NCBI GenBank assembly: GCA_030632725.1
Contig: DAOVUF010000278.1
Coordinates: 1 to 6,328 of the forward strand
Direction of reading: 5' to 3'
DNA: 6,328 nucleotides
Source of the DNA: QNES01 sp023143415
Lineage (GTDB): Bacteria > Pseudomonadota > Gammaproteobacteria > Beggiatoales > Beggiatoaceae
The number at the start of each line of letters is the position of its first letter. Position 1 is the stretch's first letter. This document shows, in pieces, positions 1-4,426 of the stretch. Under the pieces are notes generated by a model. The model saw nothing but the letters and a program-made list of their open reading frames with translations. It was not told the DNA's origin and did no database searches. The translations under genes were made by a program, and so were the position numbers.

Positions 1-1
1 C

Positions 2-154
2 GGTTGCCAAACTCAAGGCGATACATTTGAGGAAATCAACGCTAATATCAAAGAAGCCGTTGAACTTTATCTCGAAACACTCTCGCTAGAAGAAGTTGAA
101 CCGTATTTAAGCCAAGAAATTTATACGACAGCGATGGAGGTTTCCTTTGCCTAA
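2..154 (+). CDS. hicB: HicB-family antitoxin, C-terminal part (5' end outside window)
   Basis: The last 50 codons of a gene that begins upstream of the window. HicB is the antitoxin of HicAB type II toxin-antitoxin modules; it binds and neutralises the mRNA-cleaving toxin HicA. The visible residues GCQTQGDTFEEINANIKEA followed by VELYLETL match the typical end of the partial RNase-H-like HicB fold (GC.sQGdT.eEAl.NikEAi.lyle), and EIYTTAMEVSFA is a usual HicB C-terminus. It ends at TAA 152-154 with no added DNA-binding domain, so it belongs to the short (about 70-residue) HicB type. The hicA start (TTG at 147) overlaps its last codons, the usual tight coupling. Since hicA appears truncated, this antitoxin is probably an orphan. 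The family call is secure; whether the N-terminus is intact cannot be seen. Confidence 0.88.
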   Translation, partial: GCQTQGDTFEEINANIKEAVELYLETLSLEEVEPYLSQEIYTTAMEVSFA

Positions 155-233
155 GTTACCACAACTCACCGCGCCACAAGACAACAAGCCGCTTTTCTTG
201 TTCCCCAACTCTCGTAGGAACCAGAAAATTTGA
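147..233 (+). pseudogene. hicA: Truncated hicA toxin remnant
   Basis: A TTG start at 147 lies six bases after a strong ribosome-binding site (GGAGG, 136-140) inside the end of hicB, giving an 8-base overlap typical of hicBA pairs. The first residues, (M)PKLPQLT, match the normal HicA N-terminus (M.KLP.Lt..evi..L...GF). From residue 9 the reading frame departs from the family (APQDNKPLFLF...) and stops at TGA 231-233 after 28 codons, against about 60-80 for an intact HicA. The catalytic histidine region (G.SH) is absent. The departure point falls next to an inverted-repeat arm (193-211), suggesting that an insertion or deletion removed the rest of the toxin. No other part of hicA is recognisable further along the window. 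The remnant interpretation is inference from the start, the RBS and eight matching residues. Confidence 0.7.
193..211 (+). repeat. Left arm of inverted repeat flanking the nucleotidyltransferase segment
   Basis: TTTTCTTGTTCCCCAACTC here is the reverse complement, apart from one extra C, of GAGTTGGGAACAAGAAAA at 1825-1842. The two arms enclose about 1.6 kb holding the nucleotidyltransferase gene and the repeat cluster. The left arm starts just after the point where hicA loses family similarity. It could be one end of an inserted segment, or simply a copy of a GTTCCCAA-type dispersed intergenic repeat that occurs in both orientations. Confidence 0.55.
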
Positions 234-252
234 CATAATGACTTCTTACCCA

Positions 253-281
253 TTGTTTTTAAATACTTTTTCCTTTATAAT
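253..281 (+). promoter_or_regulatory. Candidate sigma-70 promoter for the nucleotidyltransferase gene
   Basis: A perfect TATAAT (-10) lies at 276-281, with TTGTTT (253-258) 17 bases upstream as a modest -35. Transcription would begin near 288, leaving a leader of about 20-30 bases before the start codon. A perfect TTGACA lies further upstream at 230-235 but has no matching -10 at a normal distance. The -10 overlaps the left arm of the inverted repeat at 266-309. Confidence 0.5.
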
Positions 282-309
282 GACTTTGTTCTTTATAAAA
301 AGGAAAAAG
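266..309. promoter_or_regulatory. Inverted repeat over the -10 box, Shine-Dalgarno and start region
   Basis: CTTTTTCCTTTATAA (266-280) is the reverse complement of TTATAAAAAGGAAAAAG (293-309) apart from a two-base AA bulge, giving 15 pairs around a 12-base spacer. The left arm contains part of the TATAAT box; the right arm contains the AAGGA ribosome-binding site (300-304) and touches the GTG start. It could be an operator, or, in a transcript starting further upstream, a hairpin hiding the ribosome-binding site. The arms are AT-rich, so chance is possible. Confidence 0.4.
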
Positions 310-1307
310 TGAATATAATGAAAGAGTTATCTTTAGAACAGCGTCGAGTGTTTATCAACTTGAGTCAAGTTTATGAAACCTATCGGGAAACCTATCGGCA
401 CAGTTTGCATTACATCGGCTCAATGCGTTGGAAAAAATCAAATGGTAAGGAATATCTGTTTCATGGAAGAGGAGGTAAAGGATACGGAAAAAGTTTGGGG
501 GTTCGTTCCGCTTCAACTAAGGCAATTTATGAGCAATTTCATGCGGGTAAAGAACGAAATAAAGAACGCTTAGAATCTTTAAAAGCAGAATTATCATTGG
601 GGGCAAAGTATGCTAAATTGTTAAAACTCAATCGAGTACCTAAACTGGTGGCAGGCATTCTGCGCTTGCTTGAAAAACAGGGATTGTTGGGCAATAATGT
701 GATGGTTGTTGGAACCAATGCCCTATATGCTTATGAGATGTTGGCAGGCGTACATTTACAATCAGATATGCTGGCAACAAATGACTTGGATATTTTATGG
801 GATGCCAGAACAAAATTGAAGTTAATGGCTAAAGAAAACTCTGGTATTTTGAATATCTTAAAGCAGGCTGATTATTCTTATGAACGCTTAGAATCCCGGT
901 TTAGAGCGAGTAATAATCAGGGTTTCCTCATTGATTTAATTAAACCAGAACCGCAGCCACCTTGGAAATCTGAGGCTGAGACGATTGGTGATGAAAATGA
1001 TCTCGTCGCCAGCCCGATTGCCAGTCAACGCTGGATTGTTTCGAGTCCAAAAGTGACACAGATTATTATTGGTGAAGATGGTTTTCCAGCCCCAATGGTT
1101 GTGCCTGATCCAAGGGCATTTGTTGTTCATAAAATGTGGTTATCTCATCAAACCAATAGAGAAAAAATCAAAGCACTGCGAGATGAGAAACAAGCGTTAA
1201 TTTTAGCTGAGATAATACAAAATGGGTTACCTCACTTTCCATTTTCAGCAGAGGAATTGAAAATGTTTCCCAAGTCAATGATTGATGATTTACCTATTGG
1301 GTTTTGA
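309..1307 (+). CDS. GSU2403-family nucleotidyltransferase-fold protein
   Basis: A complete 332-residue protein resembling the GSU2403 family (Pfam NTP_transf_8, nucleotidyltransferase fold). The N-terminal 100 residues carry the family-like YIGSMRWKKSNGKEYLFH segment (35-52) and a basic helical stretch. The catalytic fold follows: VVGTNALYAYE (133-143) as the hG-T/S motif, TNDLDILWD (157-165) with D159 and D161 as the probable metal-binding DxD pair, and GFLIDLI (205-211) with D209 as a likely third acidic residue. VVPDPRAFVVHKMWLS (264-279) is a conserved C-terminal helix region. All expected catalytic residues are present, so it looks active; the family's substrate is not established to my knowledge. 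GTG 309 is four bases after AAGGA (close), while ATG 318 is thirteen bases away (far); either start is possible. It stands alone, with a toxin-antitoxin remnant upstream and a convergent gene downstream. Related folds include AbiEii/MenT toxins, but nothing here proves a toxin role and no partner antitoxin is visible. Confidence 0.82.
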   Translation: MNIMKELSLEQRRVFINLSQVYETYRETYRHSLHYIGSMRWKKSNGKEYLFHGRGGKGYGKSLGVRSASTKAIYEQFHAGKERNKERLESLKAELSLGAKYAKLLKLNRVPKLVAGILRLLEKQGLLGNNVMVVGTNALYAYEMLAGVHLQSDMLATNDLDILWDARTKLKLMAKENSGILNILKQADYSYERLESRFRASNNQGFLIDLIKPEPQPPWKSEAETIGDENDLVASPIASQRWIVSSPKVTQIIIGEDGFPAPMVVPDPRAFVVHKMWLSHQTNREKIKALRDEKQALILAEIIQNGLPHFPFSAEELKMFPKSMIDDLPIGF

Positions 1308-1372
1308 AAATACGACTTTTTCGTGGCAACCCGTTCACTGCCATTAAGTTAAGGAAGATTTATTGGAGTCCA

Positions 1373-1414
1373 TTCGAGGTTTGAGTTTTTTTTCAAAAAA
1401 ACTCAAACCTCGAA
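1373..1414. repeat. Hairpin A, TTCGAGG family (core TTTGAG)
   Basis: A near-perfect palindrome: the 20-base left arm (1373-1392) TTCGAGGTTTGAGTTTTTTT and its exact complement at 1395-1414 are separated by two bases. The outer arms are TTCGAGG/CCTCGAA, the core is TTTGAG/CTCAAA, and the top is a T-run facing an A-run. It is flanked by the TTGGAGTCCA motif (1363-1372), whose inverse occurs at 1471-1480, so it sits inside a larger inverted-repeat unit spanning roughly 1339-1497. Confidence 0.9.
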
Positions 1415-1420
1415 TCCTTC

Positions 1421-1463
1421 AGATTTGGATTATTTCGCTTAAATATCAAACACTTCCAAATCT
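1421..1463. repeat. Short inverted repeat inside the composite element
   Basis: AGATTTGGA (1421-1429) pairs with TCCAAATCT (1455-1463), nine perfect pairs around a 25-base spacer. It lies between hairpin A and the right end of the composite element. It is weaker than its neighbours and may be incidental. Confidence 0.4.
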
Positions 1464-1470
1464 AAAGGTT

Positions 1471-1497
1471 TGGACTCCAAGGCTTAACTTAATGGCA
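1471..1497 (-). repeat. 27-bp inverted-repeat end, copy 1
   Basis: The 27 bases here are the exact reverse complement of 1651-1677. Read on the minus strand the unit is TGCCATTAAGTTAAG, then CC, then TTGGAGTCCA. The two perfect copies point away from each other around 1498-1650, which contains hairpin B. The left side of the composite at 1339-1372 has the same two blocks but with nine different bases (GAAGATTTA) in place of CC, so that copy is altered. Confidence 0.88.
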
Positions 1498-1559
1498 TTG
1501 GGCAACCCGTTGCCCACCCTATAAGCTCAATGCCATTAAGTTAAGAGCGAACACGCAGG

Positions 1560-1602
1560 ATTCGAGGCTAACGTTTTTCTTCAAAAAACGTTAGCCTCGA
1601 AT
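1560..1602. repeat. Hairpin B, TTCGAGG family (core CTAACG)
   Basis: A 19-base left arm (1560-1578) begins ATTCGAGGCTAACG and ends in a T-run; its exact complement is 1584-1602, with the five-base loop CTTCA. The outer arms match hairpin A but the core is CTAACG/CGTTAG instead of TTTGAG/CTCAAA. It lies about 15 bases after a TGCCATTAAGTTAAG copy (1531-1545). Confidence 0.9.
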
Positions 1603-1650
1603 GCCCTTACAGCCCCTGAATACGTGGAGATTTTGTAGGACAACCCTCAA

Positions 1651-1677
1651 TGCCATTAAGTTAAGCCTTGGAGTCCA
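1651..1677 (+). repeat. 27-bp inverted-repeat end, copy 2
   Basis: Perfect partner of 1471-1497 in opposite orientation: TGCCATTAAGTTAAG, then CC, then TTGGAGTCCA. It leads directly into hairpin C at 1678, showing that the 27-base end and the TTCGAGG hairpin form one repeat unit, as on the left side of hairpin A. Confidence 0.88.
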
Positions 1678-1758
1678 TTCGAGGTTTGAGTTTTTTTTCA
1701 AAAAACTCAAGTCGAGGCTAACGTTTTTTCTTTAAAAAAACGTTAGCCTCGACTCGAA
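1678..1758. repeat. Hairpin C, TTCGAGG family, interrupted by hairpin D
   Basis: This copy begins like hairpin A: TTCGAGGTTTGAG, T-run, C, A-run, CTCAA (1678-1710). Where hairpin A continues ACC then TCGAA, this copy has a complete second hairpin (1711-1753) and then TCGAA (1754-1758). The inner stem 1686-1696/1700-1710 (11 pairs) and the outer TTCGA/TCGAA pairing remain possible, so the whole could fold as a three-way junction. The arrangement indicates that one repeat entered another and replaced three bases. Confidence 0.8.
1711..1753. repeat. Hairpin D, nested inside hairpin C (core CTAACG)
   Basis: The 19-base arm GTCGAGGCTAACGTTTTTT (1711-1729) is the exact complement of 1735-1753, with loop CTTTA. 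It shares the CTAACG core with hairpin B, but its outermost pair region is GTCGAGG/CCTCGAC rather than TTCGAGG/CCTCGAA; both sides changed together, preserving pairing. Confidence 0.88.
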
Positions 1759-1783
1759 AACTTAATGGCAGTGAGGGCAACCC

Positions 1784-1807
1784 TGTGTCTGCCCTTGTGT
1801 CTGCCCT
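1784..1807. repeat. 12-bp tandem duplication
   Basis: TGTGTCTGCCCT occurs twice back to back (1784-1795 and 1796-1807), directly before the minus-orientation TTAATTTAATGGCA copy. It looks like a small slippage duplication. Confidence 0.85.
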
Positions 1808-1824
1808 TAATTTAATGGCATTGC

Positions 1825-1842
1825 GAGTTGGGAACAAGAAAA
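1825..1842 (-). repeat. Right arm of inverted repeat flanking the nucleotidyltransferase segment
   Basis: GAGTTGGGAACAAGAAAA, the partner of 193-211 (18 of 19 positions, one base missing). It closes the repeat cluster 23 bases from the stop codon of the minus-strand receptor gene. Confidence 0.55.
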
Positions 1843-1864
1843 CTATTCTAGTTTAGTTGAAACT

Positions 1865-3718
1865 TCAAATTGACTTTTCCTTCCCTTTTTTACTTCCATG
1901 CAAATAGAAGAAGAAAATAATCGCCAGTATGATTAAAAAGTTAAAAAATGACTCTATTTTAGAAGGGTTTATCGGGCTAGAAACTGTACTCGTTTGGTGT
2001 TTAAGAATGTTAGCTGAGGGCAAAGCGGGATCTAATTTCTCACCCGTATTGAGTGCTTTGCTTAATTGAACCAATAGCGGTTCGGACAATGGTTGAACAC
2101 CAGCAGAAATGACAGTTGCAGGGCCTCTACTTCCTATAATTTCGCTGACCGGTGTTGGTCCAGCTAGAACCATTTGTGTACTTATCGTTTCGATAATCTG
2201 TGATTGTTTGTCATAAGTATTCGCTGGAATTCTCGCCAATCTGAAAAAAGGAAAGCGGATTAAATGATTACCTTCTTGCCACTCGTTGATAGAAATCAAT
2301 TTAAAAATGCCCTGATTCATAATTTCCATCAGTAGTTCATGTCCAGTGGGAACCATGAGGAAAATGCCATCCAATTTTTGATTTTTGAGGGCTTCAATTT
2401 GTTGATTGAAATTCTTGTTATTCACGAACGTTATTTGATTCTGTAAGCCTAAAGAGGTGAATACCATTTTGGCGGTGCGATCAGATGCGGAATTTTCTGG
2501 ACCAATGCCGAGCTTTTTAATGGCTGCGACGGAAGAAGTTAAACTATTTTCTAAAGTGACGATATGAGCCATTCTGGTACCAATAACACCAATAGCTTCA
2601 ACAGATTCGTTGGGAATCGGCAAAAATTCATCGGTCATTTCAAAAAAAGCTTCTGCACTCAAAATGCCTAAGCGAGCGTCTCCCTTCACAATCTGTTGTA
2701 AAGGATCAGTCGTTTGAACAACTTTGACACGTCGCTCAGGTAAAGTTTTACGAACAGCACGGAGTGCTTTACTTATGCTTCTACCCAATTCATTCAGTTG
2801 CCCTGCGGCGATGATGAGTTCTTCAGATGTATTAGATTTTATCGGTTCATCTATCAAATGATGTTTAATCAAAAAAGCGGTCGCTACAGCCTTATAATTT
2901 TGTCCTTCTAATTCCACTTCACGATTCATTTGTCGCATACTGGCGGTGCCAATGAGTCCAGCCAATTGTTCGAGTACAGGACGCAATTGAGGATAACGTG
3001 CTAAAGCGTCTGCACGTACAACGGGCGATGGTTCATAAACGGGAAAAAATTCCAAATCGTCTTTGAGTACCACGAGACCAAAATCTTCGATGCGTCCTTC
3101 CGTTGAAAAACCTTCTGTTACATCCACGTTGCCATCTAATAAGGCTTGATAAATGGTAGATTTATTATTCTCTATCATCGAAGGGAGTATATGACGCAGT
3201 CCATAACGTCGTTGCAATGCGGTTAATCCATCTAAAGGACGTTCAGCAAATTCCTGATCCATTGCCATTCTAATATTGGGCTTGATTTTTATTAAATCGC
3301 TTATTGTATAGATTTTTAAAGCCAAAGCCCTATCACGACGCATGAGCAATACATAGTTATTGGCAAATCCTAATCGATCCAACCATGCTAAACCAAGTGG
3401 TTCAAAAAGCGTTTTGACTTCATCGAAGGCTTTATCACCATCATTGATAGGCGGACGACCTAACATAATTAGCCCTGTACCATTGTATTCTACATATAAA
3501 TCCAAATCGCCATTTTTAATGGCTTCCAGATTAGAAAATGTATTTCCATAAGGAATGGAACGCTTAACGGGAATTTTTTCACTTTCAAGCAATTGAGCGA
3601 TGATTTCTGCTAAAATCAATTGTTCAGTGAACTCTTTAGAACCGATGCGTAATGGTTCTGTGCGATGACATCCTATCACGAGGATTAATAGGGCAAAATA
3701 GATAAATATTTTTTTCAT
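1865..3718 (-). CDS. Two-domain solute-binding lipoprotein: OpuAC/OsmF-like plus TAXI-like receptor
   Basis: A 617-residue protein. Residues 1-17 form a lipoprotein signal (MKKIF, hydrophobic stretch, lipobox VIGC with C17). Residues 22-288 resemble the OpuAC/OsmF glycine-betaine and choline binding family: RIGSKEFTEQLILAEI (24-39), DLDLYVEYNGTGL (71-83), and QALLDGNVDVTEGFSTEGRI (191-210). Residues 299-565 resemble TAXI-type TRAP receptors (NMT1_3): IIAAGQLNELGRSISKAL (302-319), KGDARLGILSAEA (345-357), KLGIGPENSASDRTAKMV (402-419) and KLDGIFLMVPTGHELLMEI (448-466). After a low-complexity linker comes a membrane segment (about 591-606) and the basic tail HGSKKGKEKSI. Family knowledge: OpuAC proteins deliver osmoprotectants to ABC transporters, and TAXI receptors deliver organic anions to TRAP permeases. 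No permease or ATPase adjoins this gene in the window, so it may act as a sensor or serve a distant transporter. The ATG at 3716-3718 directly precedes the signal peptide; its RBS (GAGAA, 6 bases upstream on the minus strand) is weak. OpuAC assignment is strong, TAXI moderate, ligand unknown. Confidence 0.82.
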   Translation of the reverse strand: MKKIFIYFALLILVIGCHRTEPLRIGSKEFTEQLILAEIIAQLLESEKIPVKRSIPYGNTFSNLEAIKNGDLDLYVEYNGTGLIMLGRPPINDGDKAFDEVKTLFEPLGLAWLDRLGFANNYVLLMRRDRALALKIYTISDLIKIKPNIRMAMDQEFAERPLDGLTALQRRYGLRHILPSMIENNKSTIYQALLDGNVDVTEGFSTEGRIEDFGLVVLKDDLEFFPVYEPSPVVRADALARYPQLRPVLEQLAGLIGTASMRQMNREVELEGQNYKAVATAFLIKHHLIDEPIKSNTSEELIIAAGQLNELGRSISKALRAVRKTLPERRVKVVQTTDPLQQIVKGDARLGILSAEAFFEMTDEFLPIPNESVEAIGVIGTRMAHIVTLENSLTSSVAAIKKLGIGPENSASDRTAKMVFTSLGLQNQITFVNNKNFNQQIEALKNQKLDGIFLMVPTGHELLMEIMNQGIFKLISINEWQEGNHLIRFPFFRLARIPANTYDKQSQIIETISTQMVLAGPTPVSEIIGSRGPATVISAGVQPLSEPLLVQLSKALNTGEKLDPALPSANILKHQTSTVSSPINPSKIESFFNFLIILAIIFFFYLHGSKKGKEKSI

Positions 3719-3842
3719 GATGTTCTCATAAATTTTTAGATGAATTTTCCAATTTGCTTATCGCTGATTTTTTGAATTTTAGCTAATAAACGCCTTGGCA
3801 TTCTAATAACTGATCAATGTTAAGGAATGATCATTAAATCAC

Positions 3843-3885
3843 TTTCGAGGCGAAAATTTTTTGAAGACAAATTTTAACCTCGAAA
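3843..3885. repeat. Hairpin E, degenerate TTCGAGG-family copy
   Basis: TTTCGAGGCGAAAATTT (3843-3859) pairs with AAATTTTAACCTCGAAA (3869-3885) at 15 of 17 positions around a nine-base loop. The outer TTCGAGG/CCTCGAA arms match the other copies. The core shows two mismatches (CG facing AA), so this copy is decayed or mid-change. Confidence 0.7.
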
Positions 3886-3905
3886 TCAAGTCAAAGTCAA
3901 AACCA

Positions 3906-3939
3906 GACCTGGCAGGTTCAAAAGAAAACCTGCCAGGTC
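3906..3939. repeat. CCTGGCAGG hairpin
   Basis: GACCTGGCAGGTT (3906-3918) is the exact complement of AACCTGCCAGGTC (3927-3939), with the eight-base loop CAAAAGAA. Its sequence is unrelated to the TTCGAGG family. Similar AACCTGCCAGGT palindromes are, from general knowledge, common dispersed intergenic repeats in several bacterial groups. Distance and orientation do not suit a terminator for either neighbouring gene. Confidence 0.85.
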
Positions 3940-4200
3940 AAAGTCACGTTTCTAATCATAACATAAGACTCAATGATGGACCGTTTTTTTAACCATAATA
4001 ATAACAAGGATTTTATTCTGTATCGAACGAACTTTTGCCCAGACAAATTTAAGCAGTTATTGAGACGTTTTGAAACAATTCAAGCTCGTCATCAGGTTTT
4101 CAAACTGAATTAATCTGAGGGTGGTGAAAATTCGTTTAACCAAAAGTTGCTCTCTATTTCTTTATAATGAATATTATGTTAAAAAACAATTGTTTACATT

Positions 4201-4232
4201 TCAGGGGAACCACAAGGGGGTGCAGCCTACAT
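4201..4232 (+). repeat. Diverged direct copy of the GGGCAACCACAAGGG repeat
   Basis: This stretch matches 4235-4265 in direct orientation with about four substitutions and one inserted base; both read TCAGGG, AACCACAAGGG, TGC and CCTACAT in order. It is a third, outlying copy next to the inverted pair at 4235-4330. Confidence 0.65.
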
Positions 4233-4234
4233 AA

Positions 4235-4330
4235 TCAGGGCAACCACAAGGGATTGCCCCTACATCAGAAGATTTTCATCAGTATTAATAAGGATATTGT
4301 TGTAGGGGCAATCCTTTATGGTTGCCCTGA
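4235..4330. repeat. 30-bp inverted repeat, GGGCAACC...GGTTGCCC type
   Basis: Positions 4235-4264 and 4301-4330 are inverted copies matching at 28 of 30 bases, with a 36-base spacer. The left arm begins TCAGGGCAACCACAAGGG and the right arm ends GGTTGCCCTGA. One of the two differences still allows a G-U pair in plus-strand RNA. The unit belongs to a style of GTAGGGGCAATCC...GGTTGCCC repeats that I associate with cyanobacteria and large sulfur bacteria. Confidence 0.85.
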
Positions 4331-4331
4331 A

Positions 4332-4371
4332 CAATTCACCATTAACAATTCACCATTAACCATTCACCATT
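4332..4371 (+). repeat. 14-bp tandem repeat, about 2.9 units
   Basis: CAATTCACCATTAA occurs at 4332-4345 and again at 4346-4359, followed by the variant CCATTCACCATT (4360-4371). The last unit runs directly into the first bases of hairpin F. Confidence 0.85.
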
Positions 4372-4410
4372 CGAGGTTTCCGTTTTTCTTCAAAAAACGG
4401 AAACCTCGAA
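4370..4410. repeat. Hairpin F, TTCGAGG family (core TTTCCG), just upstream of the FecR gene
   Basis: TTCGAGGTTTCCGTTTTT (4370-4387) is the exact complement of 4393-4410, 18 pairs with loop CTTCA. Outer arms, T-run/A-run top and loop equal those of hairpin B; the core is TTTCCG/CGGAAA. It ends 16 bases before the ATG at 4427, so in a leader transcript it would lie immediately before the ribosome-binding zone. Confidence 0.9.
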
Positions 4411-4426
4411 ACCATTCAATTTGGCA

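Larger units (their letters stand above)
1308..1864. repeat. Gene-free cluster of nested palindromic repeats between convergent genes
   Basis: No coding region is supported in these 557 bases. They hold at least six copies of TGCCATTAAGTTAAG or its reverse complement: plus at 1339-1353, 1531-1545 and 1651-1665; minus at 1483-1497, 1761-1770 (partial) and 1806-1820 (one mismatch). They also hold four long hairpins, a GGGCAAC/GTTGCCC palindrome at 1500-1515, several GGCAACCC motifs (1325, 1501, 1776) and a 12-base tandem duplication. A 44-base block at 1363-1406 recurs at 1668-1710, differing by one A. The position between two convergent genes suits bidirectional termination, but no hairpin has a classic U-tail, so the repeats look like mobile or self-copying intergenic elements. 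Confidence 0.85.
3719..4426. other. Divergent intergenic region carrying several repeat families
   Basis: These 708 bases separate the minus-strand receptor gene from the plus-strand FecR/cadherin gene and must hold both promoters. A TATAAT lies at 4163-4168 on the plus strand, but no good -35 stands 16-18 bases before it, and I see no convincing minus-strand promoter. The repeats are a TTCGAGG-type hairpin (3843-3885), a CCTGGCAGG hairpin (3906-3939), GGGCAACC-type repeats (4201-4330), a 14-base tandem repeat (4332-4371) and a second TTCGAGG hairpin (4370-4410). The stretch 3940-4200 has no repeat and no supported gene. Confidence 0.7.

Noticed and set aside
230..235. Perfect TTGACA as the -35 of the nucleotidyltransferase promoter
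   Set aside because: No acceptable -10 at 16-18 bases; the nearby perfect TATAAT is 40 bases away and pairs better with TTGTTT at 253-258.
936..1130. Antisense open frame within the nucleotidyltransferase gene
   Set aside because: Shadow of a well-supported gene, with no family similarity or start signals.
1373..1753. Rho-independent terminators for the convergent genes
   Set aside because: The T-runs are inside the stem and pair with A-runs; no U-tail follows the hairpins, so classic terminators are not supported, although termination may still occur here.
1339..1820. CRISPR array suggested by repeated TGCCATTAAGTTAAG motifs
   Set aside because: Spacing is irregular, orientation alternates and the intervening sequences are themselves repeats.
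3807..3813. TAACTGA heptamer, recalled as a repeated motif in a Beggiatoa genome
   Set aside because: Only a single copy noticed here and no tandem array, so it is neither a repeat nor evidence of taxonomy.
3973..4113. 46-codon open frame (MMDRFFNHNNNKDFIL...) on the plus strand
   Set aside because: No ribosome-binding site, no recognised family and a stop just upstream; it may be a decayed fragment but there is no support for a gene.
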